From NCBI RefSeq assembly GCF_001983995.1, contig NZ_CP019450.1, positions 3,596,001 to 3,660,000 of the forward strand: a stretch of DNA of 64,000 nt, read 5' to 3'. Position numbers and translations under genes: made by a program. The stretch comes from Halioglobus japonicus (lineage in GTDB: Bacteria; Pseudomonadota; Gammaproteobacteria; Pseudomonadales; Halieaceae). The notes below the pieces were generated by a model that made no database searches, had not been told where the DNA came from, and worked only from the letters and a program-made list of their open reading frames with translations. Below, piece after piece: positions 1-10,052 of this stretch (positions are counted from its first letter, which is position 1; each line of letters opens with the position of its first letter).

Positions 1-443
1 GCAAGCACTTCGCCCTGCAGGCGGGTGGACCACAACAAGTCGCCATTGCTGGCGTCGAGCTTGAGGACTGAACCGTCGGAACTGCCCAACAGCAATGCGT
101 CGCCAGATACGCCGACGCCACCGGACAGCGCCATCTCCAGGTCGGTCTTCCACACCTGCTTACCGCGTTCGCGGGAAATGGCCTTCACCTCACCGTTGGC
201 GGAGGCGGCGTATATCGTATCGCCGTCGATCACCGGCTGCAGCTTATACAGGCCTTTCCCCTGACCGTTGCCCACACCCACGGACCAGAGCTTTTTGATC
301 TTCACGGACTGCTCAATATCGAACAGCTCGGCAGGCTCGCGAGGGTCATCATCGTCGCTTTCGAACCAACCGGTCACCGTACTGCAGCCACTGAGGGCGA
401 CTGACATCAATACGGCAGCGAGCCAACGTGTCCTGGTCTGCAT
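1..443 (-). CDS. bamB: Outer membrane protein assembly factor BamB (N-terminal part, cut by window edge)
   Basis: Reading the minus strand from the ATG at 443 gives a lipoprotein signal ending in L-S-G-C (Cys20), then an acidic linker. After that come repeated strands of PQQ/WD-like type such as IYAASANGEVKAIS, LLLGSSDGSVLKLDA and GDLLWSTRL. BamB is the beta-propeller lipoprotein of the BAM complex, anchored in the inner leaflet of the outer membrane. About 147 residues are visible; the rest lies beyond position 1. It sits 4 bp downstream of the YfgM gene in the order hisS-yfgM-bamB that is usual in gammaproteobacteria, so it is probably co-transcribed. Identity is secure from the lipobox, repeat pattern and context. 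Confidence 0.92.
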   Translation of the reverse strand, partial: MQTRTRWLAAVLMSVALSGCSTVTGWFESDDDDPREPAELFDIEQSVKIKKLWSVGVGNGQGKGLYKLQPVIDGDTIYAASANGEVKAISRERGKQVWKTDLEMALSGGVGVSGDALLLGSSDGSVLKLDASNGDLLWSTRLQGEVL

Positions 444-447
444 GGCG

Positions 448-1227
448 TTACTCCTGTGCCTCAGGTGCTTCGGTGGTAATTTCGTCCGCAGCATCGACTG
501 CGGCTGTGTCTGTGGTGCTCAGCTCATCGACGTTGGCAACCGGTGCTGCTGCGCCAGCGAGCTCGCGGGGCTCAACCGGGCTCAGGCTTTGCAGCTTCTG
601 CTGCACCAGGCCCAGGTTCACTGCACCGCCGCCGCTTTGTGCCGCCAGGCCCAGGGCCAGGGTGTAGGCAGCGCGCGCCGCTTCCACGTCGTTTTCCATC
701 ATCGCGATATCACCGCGTGCCACCGCGTAAGAGGCCTCGTAGGGGCCTGCTTCGGTCGCATTGAGAATTTGTTTGGCCTGGGAGATATCGCCATTGGAGG
801 CCAGCACCCGTGCCAGACGCAGTTGCGACAGCAGATACACTTCACTGCCGTTATCCGCACGTCCCAGCACCCAACGCAGCTGTGCTTCGGCTTCCGCCAT
901 GTCGCCGCGCTCAGCGGCCAGACGGGCCAGGTGCAGGCCAGCGAATTCCGCATAGGTGCTACGGCTGTGTTCAGTCTTAATTTCACGGGCCATATTAATG
1001 GCCTCCTGCTGATCACCACTGTCAGTGATCTGCGCCAGTTGCTGCAGCAGCGCCTGGTAGCGTTCCGACGCCGCGGCTGCTTCATCGGCGGTGTACTTCT
1101 GCCAGCCCTGCCAGCCAAAGCCGACGCCCAGGGCTACAATCACGGCCACAATCAGGCCGCGACCATTTTCGTCCCACCACTTCTTCAGTGCTTCAACCTG
1201 TTCTTCTTCTGTGCGGTACTGTTCCAC
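448..1227 (-). CDS. yfgM: YfgM-type ancillary SecYEG translocon subunit / TPR-like membrane protein
   Basis: A 259-residue protein with a short charged cytoplasmic N terminus (EEEQVEALKKWW motif typical of the family). One membrane segment at about residues 24-40 is followed by a helical, TPR-like periplasmic domain rich in A-x-Y/A-x-L helices (YAEFAGLHLARLA and similar). The C-terminal tail is rich in Ala, Glu and Thr and looks disordered. In E. coli YfgM associates with SecYEG and the periplasmic chaperone PpiD. It lies between hisS (25 bp upstream) and bamB (4 bp downstream) on the same strand. The chaperone role here is inferred from the family. Confidence 0.9.
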   Translation of the reverse strand: MEQYRTEEEQVEALKKWWDENGRGLIVAVIVALGVGFGWQGWQKYTADEAAAASERYQALLQQLAQITDSGDQQEAINMAREIKTEHSRSTYAEFAGLHLARLAAERGDMAEAEAQLRWVLGRADNGSEVYLLSQLRLARVLASNGDISQAKQILNATEAGPYEASYAVARGDIAMMENDVEAARAAYTLALGLAAQSGGGAVNLGLVQQKLQSLSPVEPRELAGAAAPVANVDELSTTDTAAVDAADEITTEAPEAQE

Positions 1228-1252
1228 TTCTGTTACTTCCTTTCCACCGGTC

Positions 1253-2539
1253 TTATTCTGCGAGCAATGCTTGCAGAGTCTGTTCTAATTCACCCAGCGG
1301 CAATGCCTGCTGGGGGATACGTTCTTTATCGTCTGCGCGCAGCGCCTTGAGGCTGACCGTACCTGCCGCCACCTCATCTTCACCCCAGATCAGGGCCAGG
1401 CGCGCGCCGGATTTATCGGCCTTCTTCATCTGGCTTTTAAAACTGCCACCGCCGTTGTGCTGCACTATGTTCAGCTGGGGTACGGCATCGCGCAGGGTTT
1501 CGGTGGTCGCAATGGCCTGACGCTGGGCGTCGTCACCAAAGCTCACCACGTACACGTCGGCCTGGGCAGGGGCCGCGGGCAACGTGCCACAGGCCTCCAG
1601 CAGCAGTACCAGGCGCTCAACACCCATAGCAAAGCCGACACCGGGCACAGGCTTGCCGCCGAGCTGCTCCACCAGTCCGTCGTAGCGGCCACCGCCACAT
1701 ACGGTGCCCTGGGAGCCGAGCTGGTCGGTCACCCATTCGAACACAGTCTTGTTGTAGTAATCGAGGCCACGCACCAGGCGCTGGTTCACCGCGTAGGCTA
1801 CCCCCGCTGCGTCGAGGAGTTCGCACAGGCGCGCAAAATCGGCACGAGATTCTTCATCCAGATAGTTAGCAAGCTCCGGAGCGTCATCCAGCAGCGCCTG
1901 GGTCTGAGGATTCTTGCTGTCGAGAATGCGCAGCGGGTTGCTGTCGAGGCGGCGCTGGCTGTCTTCGTCAAGCTCATCAAAACGCTCGCGCAGGTATACC
2001 ACCAACGCGTCTTTATAAGCTTGCCGCGCCTCGGCGCCGCCAATCGAGTTCAACTGCAGCTGCACATGCTCGGCCACACCCAGCTGACGCCACAGGCGCG
2101 CCGTCAGCAGAATCATCTCCGCGTCCATATCCGGGCTGGCAATGCCAAAGGCCTCGGCACCAAACTGGTGGAATTGGCGCTGGCGTCCCTTCTGGGGCCG
2201 CTCGTAGCGGAACATGGGGCCGGCATACCAGAGCCGCTGAGCCATATTCAGCAGGCCGTGCTGAATGGCGGCGCGCACACAACCTGCAGTGCCCTCTGGG
2301 CGCAGGGTCAGGCTGTCGTCACTGCGATCGAGAAAGGTATACATCTCCTTCTCGACGATATCGGTTACCTCGCCCACACCGCGCTTGAACAGGTCAGTCT
2401 GCTCCACGACAGGCATGCGGATTTCGCTATAGCCGTAACCTGTCATCAGGCGACGCACCACGGATTCTACGTGCTGCCAGTGGGGGCTCTCATCCGGGAG
2501 GATGTCGTTCATCCCACGGATGGCTCTAATCGTGCTCAC
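1253..2539 (-). CDS. hisS: Histidine--tRNA ligase
   Basis: Class II histidyl-tRNA synthetase of 428 residues. It has the N-terminal R-G-M-N-D-I-L-P motif, motif 2 [10 protein letters not shown] near residue 75, the HisRS signature [15 protein letters not shown], and a C-terminal anticodon-binding domain. I place the start at the GTG at 2539, which has AAGGAG seven bases upstream. The longer in-frame reading to 2611 adds an unconserved basic extension and overlaps the end of ispG. Product begins with Val (read as Met)-Ser-Thr-Ile-Arg. Cytoplasmic enzyme charging tRNA-His with ATP and histidine. Confidence 0.96.
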   Translation of the reverse strand: MSTIRAIRGMNDILPDESPHWQHVESVVRRLMTGYGYSEIRMPVVEQTDLFKRGVGEVTDIVEKEMYTFLDRSDDSLTLRPEGTAGCVRAAIQHGLLNMAQRLWYAGPMFRYERPQKGRQRQFHQFGAEAFGIASPDMDAEMILLTARLWRQLGVAEHVQLQLNSIGGAEARQAYKDALVVYLRERFDELDEDSQRRLDSNPLRILDSKNPQTQALLDDAPELANYLDEESRADFARLCELLDAAGVAYAVNQRLVRGLDYYNKTVFEWVTDQLGSQGTVCGGGRYDGLVEQLGGKPVPGVGFAMGVERLVLLLEACGTLPAAPAQADVYVVSFGDDAQRQAIATTETLRDAVPQLNIVQHNGGGSFKSQMKKADKSGARLALIWGEDEVAAGTVSLKALRADDKERIPQQALPLGELEQTLQALLAE

Positions 2540-2558
2540 ATTTACTCCTTGAAACGGG

Positions 2559-3689
2559 TTAGGCCGAGCTCTTGAGGATGAGTTTGTCCTCTTGCTCTGC
2601 GCGCGCTGCATCCAGCGCCGCGGCCTTGTCCCTGATCACCTTCTCCAGGTGATCGACAAATTCTTCATTGCTGACTTTGTGGTCGGGCTCGCCATCCACA
2701 TAAATCAGGTTGCTGGGCGTGGCGCCCGTCATACCGACATCCGCCTCGCGGGCTTCACCCGGGCCATTCACAATGCAACCGATAACAGCCACATCCATTG
2801 GCGTGCGAATATCTTCCAGGCGCTGCTCCAAAGCATTCATGGTGCCAATCACATCGAAGTTCTGGCGCGAACAGCTGGGACAGGCAATAAAGTTAATGCC
2901 GTTGGTGCGCAACTTGAGGCTCTTGAGAATCTCAAAGCCCACTTTCACTTCCTCAACCGGGTCAGCCGCCAGGGAAATGCGAATCGTGTCGCCAATGCCG
3001 TCCATGAGCAGCATGCCCAGGCCCACTGCCGACTTAACGGTACCGCCGCGCAGGCCGCCCGCCTCGGTAATACCCAGGTGCAACGGCTGATCAATTTCCT
3101 TGGCCAGCAGTCGGTAGGCCTCCACAGCCATAAAGACTTCAGAGGCTTTCACTGACACCTTGAAGTCATGGAAATCGTGTTTGTCGAGAATATCGACATG
3201 GTGCATCGCGGACTCGACCAGCGCCGCGGGCGTGGGTTCACCGTACTTGCGCTGCAACTCTTTGCCGAGGGATCCAGCATTCACGCCAATACGAATGGGA
3301 ATGTTCTTGTCCTTGGCACAGCTGATCACTTCGCGCACTTTGTCGTCGCGGCCGATATTGCCCGGGTTGATGCGCAGGCAATCCACACCGTACTCCGCCA
3401 CTTTGAGGGCGATTTTGTGATCGAAGTGAATGTCTGCCACTAGCGGCACACTCACCTGCTGGCGAATTTCACGAAAGGCCTCGGCGGCATCCATGCTCGG
3501 TACCGATACGCGCACAATGTCTGCGCCCGCTTCGGCAATCGCCTGTACCTGAGCCACGGTGGCCGCCACGTCGCAGGTCTCGGTATTGGTCATGCTCTGC
3601 ACGCTGATCGGTGCATCGCCGCCGACGGGCACATCGCCCACCCAGATCTTGCGCGACTCGCGACGCTTGATTGGAGATTCTGTATTCAT
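2559..3689 (-). CDS. ispG: 4-hydroxy-3-methylbut-2-enyl-diphosphate synthase (flavodoxin), GcpE
   Basis: A 376-residue enzyme of the MEP isoprenoid pathway that converts MEcPP to HMBPP using a [4Fe-4S] cluster. The N-terminal TIM-barrel half starts with the conserved [10 protein letters not shown] motif. Cluster cysteines are visible in [10 protein letters not shown] and [10 protein letters not shown] in the C-terminal half. The start at 3689 (M-N-T-E-S-P) has a GAGG ribosome-binding site and lies 3 bp past the stop of the RodZ-like gene. A further in-frame ATG at 3710 would overlap that gene. Dependence on the cluster fits with the isc operon a few kilobases away, though no direct regulatory link is visible. 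Confidence 0.96.
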   Translation of the reverse strand: MNTESPIKRRESRKIWVGDVPVGGDAPISVQSMTNTETCDVAATVAQVQAIAEAGADIVRVSVPSMDAAEAFREIRQQVSVPLVADIHFDHKIALKVAEYGVDCLRINPGNIGRDDKVREVISCAKDKNIPIRIGVNAGSLGKELQRKYGEPTPAALVESAMHHVDILDKHDFHDFKVSVKASEVFMAVEAYRLLAKEIDQPLHLGITEAGGLRGGTVKSAVGLGMLLMDGIGDTIRISLAADPVEEVKVGFEILKSLKLRTNGINFIACPSCSRQNFDVIGTMNALEQRLEDIRTPMDVAVIGCIVNGPGEAREADVGMTGATPSNLIYVDGEPDHKVSNEEFVDHLEKVIRDKAAALDAARAEQEDKLILKSSA

Positions 3690-3691
3690 GC

Positions 3692-4084
3692 TTAACCTCG
3701 CCAGAACCACAAGCCGGCAGTGAGTAACAACAGCGTGGCCAGTCCGATGACAACACCCAGCCCGGTGCTCTGCAACTGTAGGGCCTTGGTTTCGACCCGT
3801 TTCTTCCTGGCTCCCTGGCCCTGGCGGTATTCGTCAAAGGCCTTGAGCAATGCGTCTTCGTCCATGCCTACCAGCTGGCCATAGCTGCGCACATAGCCGC
3901 GGGCAAAAGCCGGACTGCGCAACTCGTCGTAGGCATCGCGCTCTAGGATGTCCACATAATTGGGCATCAGGTTGAGGCGGTCGGCCACTTCCCGTTCGCC
4001 CAGCCCCTGGCTGATGCGCGCGGTGCGCAACATGCTGCCCGGGGTTACAAAAATTTCTGCCTGTGCGGTTATGTCACTGGTCAC
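3692..4084 (-). CDS. RodZ-like helix-turn-helix membrane protein, short form
   Basis: A 130-residue protein starting with GTG. Residues about 15-85 form the RodZ-type HTH ([20 protein letters not shown], then Y-V-x-x-L-E-R-D and the F-A-R-G-Y-V-R-S-Y box). A basic linker (ARKKR) and one C-terminal membrane segment (about 107-128) follow, and the protein stops two residues after it. E. coli RodZ is about 337 residues and continues into a periplasmic beta domain, which is wholly absent here. Position between pilF and ispG is the usual rodZ locus. The cytoplasmic HTH is the part of RodZ that contacts MreB, so a role in cell shape is possible but not shown. No downstream remnant of the missing domain was found. 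Confidence 0.82.
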   Translation of the reverse strand: MTSDITAQAEIFVTPGSMLRTARISQGLGEREVADRLNLMPNYVDILERDAYDELRSPAFARGYVRSYGQLVGMDEDALLKAFDEYRQGQGARKKRVETKALQLQSTGLGVVIGLATLLLLTAGLWFWRG

Positions 4085-4086
4085 GA

Positions 4087-4869
4087 TTACAGAGTCCGCT
4101 TATAGGCCTCGTATTCCGCCGATGTCGGATACAGGTTTTCCAGCGCCAGTGCATAGCTACCCTCGGCATTGAGGTCACCCTGCTGGCGCGCGAGGCGAAT
4201 ACCCAGCCACAAACCCCGCGCAGATTGCTGACGGGTCACGGTGCGGTAGGTGTCATAGTACTGACCGGCGGTAGCGAAGTCGGCAGCGTCATAGCGCAGC
4301 TGCGCCAGCTCCAGCAGCGCAATGCTGTTGGTGCGATCCATGGTAAGGGCCCGGCGGAAAGCCTCTTCGGCACCCTGGGGCTCAAAGTTCTGCACCCGGC
4401 ACAAACCCAGGTTTACGAAGGCGCGGGGGCGCCCCGGGTACAGAGTGTCCTGTACCACGATTTCCAGCTCGCGCTGGGCGTCCTTGTAACGGCCCTGCGA
4501 GTAGAGGTAGGCCGCGTAATTATTTCTGGCCCGGGAGAAATTCTTGTCCAGCCGCAGCGCGGTCTGGTAGCTGTCTTCCGCCAGCTCAAATTCGCCGGTG
4601 CTCTGGTACACCAGTGCAAAGGCCTCGTGCACCTCGGCGTTCTTGGGGTCTATTTCACTGGCCAGGCGCAGGTTGCGTTTGGCATTGTCCCAGTCGCCTT
4701 CGCCGATATACTTACGCGCCAGCTCAACCCGATATTCCAGGGCTTTTTCAGGATCGGCCTTCTCGGTAAACACGGTCTCTTTGGTTGAGACACAGCCGGC
4801 CAGCAACATCGCAGTGGCCGCCGCGGCGATCATCCTGAACGCTGTTGTTTTCATCATCCCTATGGTCAC
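4087..4869 (-). CDS. pilW: Type IV pilus biogenesis/stability lipoprotein PilW (PilF)
   Basis: A 260-residue protein with a signal peptide ending in L-L-A-G-C, so lipidated and exported. It is followed by several TPR motifs (ARKYIGEGDWDNAKRNLRLA, FALVYQSTGEFELAEDSY, YAAYLYSQGRYKDA). PilF/PilW is the outer-membrane pilotin needed for PilQ secretin multimerisation in type IV pili. The locus (rlmN-pilF-rodZ-ispG) is the classical one. The start could be the GTG at 4869, directly abutting the rlmN stop, or the ATG codons at 4857 or 4854; the signal peptide is complete from any of them. Confidence 0.92.
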   Translation of the reverse strand: MTIGMMKTTAFRMIAAAATAMLLAGCVSTKETVFTEKADPEKALEYRVELARKYIGEGDWDNAKRNLRLASEIDPKNAEVHEAFALVYQSTGEFELAEDSYQTALRLDKNFSRARNNYAAYLYSQGRYKDAQRELEIVVQDTLYPGRPRAFVNLGLCRVQNFEPQGAEEAFRRALTMDRTNSIALLELAQLRYDAADFATAGQYYDTYRTVTRQQSARGLWLGIRLARQQGDLNAEGSYALALENLYPTSAEYEAYKRTL

Positions 4870-6035
4870 TTAACTCTGCCCCGTTGCCTGTTGGTTATTC
4901 TGGTCCGCAGCCTGACGATAGCGCTCGGCGCGGCGGGTGCGATCCACCACCTGGCCTACCAACTGGCCACAGGCGGCGTCGATATCGTCACCGCGGGTGG
5001 TGCGCACAGTGACAATATATCCTGCATCTACCAGTACTTGCCAGAAACGTGACACGGCATTGCCGCTGGGGCGCTGGTAATCCGACTGATCGAAGGTATT
5101 GAATGGGATCAGGTTGATCTTGCAGGGGAAATCCTTGAGCAATTCCGCCAGCTCCAGGGCGTGCTCGCGCTGGTCATTAACGCCGGCGATGAGGGTGTAC
5201 TCCACCGTGACCACCCGCTTCTTGTCGCTCTGGGCATCGATGTAGTTGCGGCAGCTTTCCAGCAGTACCGAGATGGGGTACTTGCGATTAATCGGCACCA
5301 GTTCATTGCGCAGCGCATCGTTAGGCGCGTGCAGGGAGACCGCCAGTGAGGCCTCGGAGACCTTCGCCAGCGCATCCAGGGCTGGCACTACGCCAGAGGT
5401 GCTCAGGGTTACCCGACGCTTGGAAATACCGTAGGCATTGTCTTCCATCATCAGGTCCATGGCCGCCACCACGTTGTCGAAGTTCAGCAGCGGCTCACCC
5501 ATACCCATCATGACGACGTTAGTGACCACCCGACTGTTGCTCTGCTGGAAAGCGTCATAGGATTTGATGGCCAACCACACCTGGCCGATGATTTCCGCGG
5601 CGCTCAGATCGCGCTGGAAACCCTGTTTGCCAGTGGAGCAGAAGCTGCAGTCCAGGCTGCAGCCCACCTGTGAGGAAACACACAGGGTGGCCCGGTTGCC
5701 GTCGGGAATGAGGACGGTCTCAACCAGGCCGCCACCATCGACCCGGATGGCCCACTTGCGCGTACCGTCGTTGGAGTCGTGCTGGCTGACAATTTCGGGG
5801 GACGAATCTCGGCGCGGCGGGCGAGCTTCTCGCGCAGGGCCTTGCCCAGGTTCGTCATTTGTTCGAAATCCGTGACGCCGTGGTGGTGAATCCACTTCAG
5901 CACCTGCACCGCGCGAAACTTCTTCTCCCCGATCTCGAGGAAAAACGCTTCCATGGCAGGCAAGGTCAGGCCCAGCAGGTTGGTTTTCTCAACCTGCTGT
6001 TGCTGATCTGCTGAACTGGCAATCACCGACGTCAC
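4870..6035 (-). CDS. rlmN: Dual-specificity 23S rRNA/tRNA A2503/A37 methyltransferase RlmN, frameshifted in this assembly
   Basis: Radical-SAM methyltransferase in two overlapping frames. The N-terminal part (GTG at 6035 with AGAGGA upstream) runs through the family's K-F-R-A-x-Q-V-x-x-W-I-H-H-H-G region. The C-terminal part carries the radical-SAM cysteines [14 protein letters not shown] and V-S-L-H-A. The frames meet at a C5 run on the coding strand (plus 5797-5801). Adding one C restores R-P-P-E-I-V and a continuous product of about 388 residues, normal for RlmN. The rest of the gene is undamaged, so a sequencing error is more likely than real inactivation. It methylates C2 of A2503 in 23S rRNA and A37 of some tRNAs. 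Confidence 0.88.
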
Positions 6036-6047
6036 TGATTCGTCCTC

Positions 6048-6473
6048 TTAGCGTGCGCAGATCTCGCTGGCAGCGAAGAAGTAGGCGATTTCACGAGCAG
6101 CAGACTCAGGGGAGTCAGAACCGTGTACCGCGTTGGCGTCGATGCTGGACGCGAAGTCAGCGCGGATCGTGCCTTCGTCGGCTTCCTGCGGGTTAGTCGC
6201 ACCCATCAGTTCGCGGTTCTTGGCGATGGCGTTTTCACCTTCCAGTACCTGTACAACCACAGGGCCGGAAGTCATGAACTCAACCAAGTCCTTGAAGAAG
6301 GGGCGCTCACGGTGCTCAGCGTAAAAACCGCCGGCAACCACGTCGTCCAGCTGCAGCATCTTTGCTGCAACAATCTGCAGGCCGTTGCTTTCGAAACGGG
6401 AGTAAATTTTGCCAATGATGTTCTTGCCTACGGCGTCGGGCTTGACGATGGACAGGGTGCGTTCTACAGCCAT
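6048..6473 (-). CDS. ndk: Nucleoside diphosphate kinase
   Basis: A 141-residue NDP kinase that exchanges the gamma phosphate between nucleoside triphosphates and diphosphates. It shows [10 protein letters not shown] at the N terminus, the R-E-L-M-G-A-T-N-P box, and the active-site region containing N-A-V-H-G-S-D-S with the phosphohistidine. I choose the ATG at 6473, which has GGAG six bases upstream. The ATG at 6485 would include the ribosome-binding site inside the gene. It precedes rlmN by 12 bp on the same strand, and the order ndk-rlmN-pilF is conserved in gammaproteobacteria. Confidence 0.96.
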   Translation of the reverse strand: MAVERTLSIVKPDAVGKNIIGKIYSRFESNGLQIVAAKMLQLDDVVAGGFYAEHRERPFFKDLVEFMTSGPVVVQVLEGENAIAKNRELMGATNPQEADEGTIRADFASSIDANAVHGSDSPESAAREIAYFFAASEICAR

Positions 6474-6670
6474 GGGGGTCTCCAAATGAGTATTTCAAAG
6501 ATAAACACCCGCCCGGCGGAGAGCCTTGTGGGCCCGCTGCAGGCAGGTGCGGTTAAAACCGCGCAATTATACGGGTTTCAGGGTGAGGTTTCACCCTGCC
6601 GGGCCAATTGCGGCCTGAAAAAGACCTTTATAATCAGCCGCTTATGAAAAGCGACAAAATGCACATGGAA

Positions 6671-6720
6671 TAAAAAAGGGGACGCTTGTGTTTTTCCCCG
6701 GGAAAAACCCTGACGCCCCC
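6671..6720 (-). terminator. Rho-independent terminator of the isc operon
   Basis: On the minus strand, just past the iscX stop, an outer stem GGGGGCGT/GCGTCCCC (with G-U pairs) encloses a perfect inner stem GTTTTTCCC/GGGAAAAAC. It is followed directly by TTTTTTATT. This separates the isc operon from the ndk-rlmN group downstream. Confidence 0.8.
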
Positions 6721-6737
6721 TCTCACGGACCGGGATA

Positions 6738-6932
6738 TCAGTCCATTTCTTCGATCCAGGCGGCCTGAATGGCCTCGAGGATTTTCTCGCCACAGCGGTC
6801 CGGGTCGTCGTCGAAACCGGGCAGGGCAACCACCCAGTTGCGCAGGTCGACGAAGTTGAGCGCCAGGGGGTCTACATCCGGGTGAGCCTCGGTGAGCTCG
6901 ATGGCTATATCGGTAATGTCAGTCCAGCGCAT
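6738..6932 (-). CDS. iscX: Fe-S cluster assembly protein IscX
   Basis: A 64-residue acidic protein with the IscX signature: M-R-W-T-D, an A-x-x-L-x-E-x-H-P-D-V-D-P block, F-V-D-L-R-N-W-V, and the closing E-x-I-Q-A-A-W-I-E-E. IscX binds iron and IscS and modulates sulfur transfer during cluster assembly. It is the last gene of the isc operon, 10 bp after fdx and just before a strong terminator. Length matches the family (about 66 residues). Confidence 0.95.
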   Translation of the reverse strand: MRWTDITDIAIELTEAHPDVDPLALNFVDLRNWVVALPGFDDDPDRCGEKILEAIQAAWIEEMD

Positions 6933-6942
6933 GGCGGCTACC

Positions 6943-7281
6943 TCAGTGACGCTCTGACACCATGTTAATGGTGTACTTGGGGATTTCTACCACGAGGTCT
7001 TCATCGGCCACAATCGCCTGGCAGGACAGGCGCGAATCCGGCTCCAGGCCCCAGGCCTTGTCGAGGTAGTCGTCCTCGAGCTCATCCGGTTCCTCCATTG
7101 AGTCATAGCCCTCACGCACAACGACATGGCAGGTTGTGCAGGCGCAGGACATCTCACAGGCATGCTCAATCTCGATCTCGTTGCGCAACAGCGCCCGGCA
7201 TACGCTCTCGCCGGGCTCAGCTTCGAGCACGGCGCCCTCAGGGCATAGGTTCTCATGGGGCAGGACCACAATGCGGGTCAT
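6943..7281 (-). CDS. fdx: ISC-type [2Fe-2S] ferredoxin
   Basis: A 112-residue adrenodoxin-like ferredoxin. Cluster ligands lie in [14 protein letters not shown] and in the later R-L-S-C-Q-A-I segment, the arrangement of Isc ferredoxins. It supplies electrons to the IscS/IscU machinery. The start overlaps the hscA stop by 4 bp, indicating translational coupling. Confidence 0.95.
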   Translation of the reverse strand: MTRIVVLPHENLCPEGAVLEAEPGESVCRALLRNEIEIEHACEMSCACTTCHVVVREGYDSMEEPDELEDDYLDKAWGLEPDSRLSCQAIVADEDLVVEIPKYTINMVSERH

Positions 7282-9155
7282 GACGATTCCTCCTCGTCGA
7301 GCTCTTCCAGGCTGACTCCCGCCAGGGCCTGTTTAATGCTCTTGTCCATACGACGGGCAGCAAAGGCTTCGCTGGCCCGACCCAGTTCTTCTGTCAGTTT
7401 TCGAATTTCGGCGACATCGGTGCCAGCTACCTGCTCTCGCAGCGCGTCCATACGCTCGTGCAGTGCCCGGCATTCCGCTTCACTCAACAGTTCGGCAGCG
7501 TCTGCGGCGATAGCGGCTTCCAAACCTTCCAGCAACTGCTGAGCATCGAGACGCTGCTCGGCCAGCTGCCGGGCGTTCTTGTCGTCGGCGGCATTGGTAA
7601 AGGACGATTGCAGCATATCGGTAATTTGCTCGTCGCTGAGGCCGAAGGACGGCTTCACGGTAACGCTGCTCTGCACACCGGTGGTTTCCTCCCGGGCAGA
7701 GACATTGAGCAGGCCGTCGGCATCCACTTGGAAGGTCACCCGGATACGGGCAGCACCGGCCACCATGGGCGGAATGCCGCGCAACTCAAAGCGCGCCAGT
7801 GAGCGCGAATCGGCGACCATTTCCCGCTCGCCCTGCACAATGTGCACGGCCAGGGCGGTCTGACCATCCTTGTAAGTGGTGAAATCCTGGGCGCGGGTCA
7901 CCGGGATCGTGGTATTGCGCGGAATGATCTTTTCTACCAGGCCACCCATGGTCTCCAGGCCCAGCGACAGCGGCAGAACATCCAGCAACAACAGGTCACC
8001 CTCGGGGCGATTGCCGGCGAGAATGTCCGCCTGAATCGCAGCGCCAACAGCCACGACCTTGTCGGGATCGATATCGATCAGCGGTTCACGGGTAAAGAAC
8101 TCACCGACCGCTTCGCGCACCATGGGTACACGGGTAGACCCCCCCACCATGACGACATTGGCAACCTCATCAACCTCGGCATCGCGCAGGCAGCGGCGAC
8201 ACGCGCGCAGCGTGCGCTTTACCAGGGGTTGGACCAGGGCCTCAAACGCGGTGCGATCCAGGGTCAGTGTCGGGGCACCCGGCACAATATCTGCGAGCGC
8301 CAATTCAACGGATTCACGCTCGGAAAGCTGCTCCTTGGCCGCGCGTGACAGACTGAACAGCGCGCGATGTTGACCCGCCTCAATCGTCTCGATACCGGCC
8401 TGCTCCAGCGCCCACCCGGCGATAGCCGCATCGAAATCATCGCCGCCGAGGGCGGTATCGCCGCCGGTAGCCAGTACTTCGAATACGCCGCGATGCAGGC
8501 GCAGAATGGAAATATCAAAGGTGCCGCCGCCGAGGTCGTAAACGGCAATAACGCCCTCTTCCTGGGAGTCGAGGCCATAGGCCACCGCCGCCGCAGTAGG
8601 TTCGTTGAGCAGGCGCAATACGGGCAGGCCGGCCAGCGTGGCCGCGTCTTTGGTCGCATGACGCTGGGGCTCATCAAAGTAGGCAGGGACAGTAATCACG
8701 GCGCCTTCAATGGTGCCACCGAGTGTTTCCTCGGCGCGCAGACGCAGGGAATTCAGTATTTCGGAGGAGGCCTGTACGGGTGAAATTTCACCGGCGGTCG
8801 TGACAAAGCGCACCATGCCTTCATCGCTTTCAGCCAGCTGGTAATGGGAGCGCTCGGCATCCGCCTGCGCTTCATCGCGCCCGCGCCCCATAAAACGCTT
8901 TACCGACACCAGTGTATCCGCCGGATGCGCGCTGGCCAGCGCCTGGGCAGGCACACCCACCACGGGCAGCGCGGATGAATAGTTCACCACCGACGGCAGC
9001 ATAACGGCGCCATCGTGATCAGGCAGGGCTTCAGCGCGACCACCGCGCACGGTTGCGACCAGGGAATTGGTAGTCCCCAGGTCGATGCCGACAGCGCGCC
9101 GAGTCTGGTGCGGTACCGGCGACTGGCCGGGTTCTGCTATCTGTAACAGCGCCAT
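7278..9155 (-). CDS. hscA: Fe-S assembly chaperone HscA (Hsp70 family)
   Basis: A 625-residue specialised DnaK homologue. The ATPase domain opens with [10 protein letters not shown] and contains the phosphate-2 motif [10 protein letters not shown] and the V-V-M-V-G-G-S-T-R motif. The substrate-binding domain follows from about residue 390, with a helical lid at the C terminus. HscA binds the IscU L-P-P-V-K motif and, with HscB, drives cluster transfer from IscU. It starts immediately after hscB with no gap and overlaps fdx by 4 bp. Confidence 0.96.
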   Translation of the reverse strand: MALLQIAEPGQSPVPHQTRRAVGIDLGTTNSLVATVRGGRAEALPDHDGAVMLPSVVNYSSALPVVGVPAQALASAHPADTLVSVKRFMGRGRDEAQADAERSHYQLAESDEGMVRFVTTAGEISPVQASSEILNSLRLRAEETLGGTIEGAVITVPAYFDEPQRHATKDAATLAGLPVLRLLNEPTAAAVAYGLDSQEEGVIAVYDLGGGTFDISILRLHRGVFEVLATGGDTALGGDDFDAAIAGWALEQAGIETIEAGQHRALFSLSRAAKEQLSERESVELALADIVPGAPTLTLDRTAFEALVQPLVKRTLRACRRCLRDAEVDEVANVVMVGGSTRVPMVREAVGEFFTREPLIDIDPDKVVAVGAAIQADILAGNRPEGDLLLLDVLPLSLGLETMGGLVEKIIPRNTTIPVTRAQDFTTYKDGQTALAVHIVQGEREMVADSRSLARFELRGIPPMVAGAARIRVTFQVDADGLLNVSAREETTGVQSSVTVKPSFGLSDEQITDMLQSSFTNAADDKNARQLAEQRLDAQQLLEGLEAAIAADAAELLSEAECRALHERMDALREQVAGTDVAEIRKLTEELGRASEAFAARRMDKSIKQALAGVSLEELDEEESS

Positions 9156-9695
9156 TTAACTATCCATTAAGTCGGCTTCGATCTGCTCGGCCTCAAGCTG
9201 CAGCTTCTCGAGATACTGCATCTTCACGCAGGCACTGGCGGCGGCCGGCAGATCTGATTGTTCATAGGCGGCTTTGAATTCCGCCCGGTGCATTTTGATG
9301 TCGCCCGCAATCTCTTCCAGCAGATGATCGAGCACAGTGTCGGGATCTACCAGATCGTGCATGGATTCGAGCTTTTCGCGCAGCTCCATCTGCTCCATCA
9401 AAAATCCGCCGTCAACCTGCTGGCGGCTCACCTGCTCCTGGCTCATACCGGCGAGCTCGAGCAGATATAGCGCCCGGGGCAGCGGCGCTTTCAACGCGGC
9501 GTGCGCCTCGTTGACAAAGGCGGAGTACTGCACGGCAACACGCTGTTCGTGCTCGCCGGCGGTCGCAAAGCGATCCGGGTGCAGCTCCTGCTGCAACTGC
9601 CGGTAGCGAGTACCCAGCGCAGACGTATCCAGCTCGAACTGCACAGGCAGTTCAAACAGCTGGAAATAGTTCTGAGAAAAGTCGGGAGAGCTCAT
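9156..9695 (-). CDS. hscB: Fe-S assembly co-chaperone HscB (J protein)
   Basis: A 179-residue J-domain protein. The N-terminal J domain starts N-Y-F-Q-L-F-E-L-P and has the essential H-P-D tripeptide in L-H-P-D-R-F. A three-helix C-terminal domain with Q-M-E-L-R-E-x-L-E binds IscU. It recruits IscU to HscA and stimulates HscA ATP hydrolysis. It lies 33 bp after iscA and abuts hscA. Confidence 0.95.
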   Translation of the reverse strand: MSSPDFSQNYFQLFELPVQFELDTSALGTRYRQLQQELHPDRFATAGEHEQRVAVQYSAFVNEAHAALKAPLPRALYLLELAGMSQEQVSRQQVDGGFLMEQMELREKLESMHDLVDPDTVLDHLLEEIAGDIKMHRAEFKAAYEQSDLPAAASACVKMQYLEKLQLEAEQIEADLMDS

Positions 9696-9728
9696 ACCAC
9701 CTCGGCCTGATCGGATCGGGGTGACGAA

Positions 9729-10052
9729 TTATACGGTAAAGCTCTCGCCGCAGCCGCACTCGGCGGAGACATTCGGGTTCTTGAACTGCAGGCCCTCATT
9801 GAGACCCTCTTTGACGAAGTCCAGCTCGGTACCCTCGAGGTAAGTCAGGCTCTTGGGGTCGATAAACACCTTGACGCCATGATCTTCAAACACCTCGTCT
9901 TCCGGTGCCTGCTCATCGACAAACTCCAGCACGTAGGCCATGCCGGAACAGCCGGATGTCGTCACTCCCAGGCGAATACCGAGACCTCGGCCGCGACCAT
10001 CGAGCTGCGCAGCAATATGCTCAGCAGCGGAGGCAGTGACAGAAACACCCAT
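9729..10052 (-). CDS. iscA: Iron-sulfur cluster assembly protein IscA
   Basis: A 107-residue A-type carrier with the three conserved cysteines: one in [10 protein letters not shown] and two in the C-terminal E-C-G-C-G-E-S-F. A-type proteins carry [4Fe-4S] clusters or iron to apo-targets. The start codon overlaps the iscU stop by one base (TAATG), a sign of coupled translation. Confidence 0.95.
   Translation of the reverse strand: MGVSVTASAAEHIAAQLDGRGRGLGIRLGVTTSGCSGMAYVLEFVDEQAPEDEVFEDHGVKVFIDPKSLTYLEGTELDFVKEGLNEGLQFKNPNVSAECGCGESFTV

Noticed and set aside
268..1350. A 360-codon plus-strand frame over bamB, yfgM and the hisS end
   Set aside because: It spans three genes on the other strand, and its content is typical of antisense translation.
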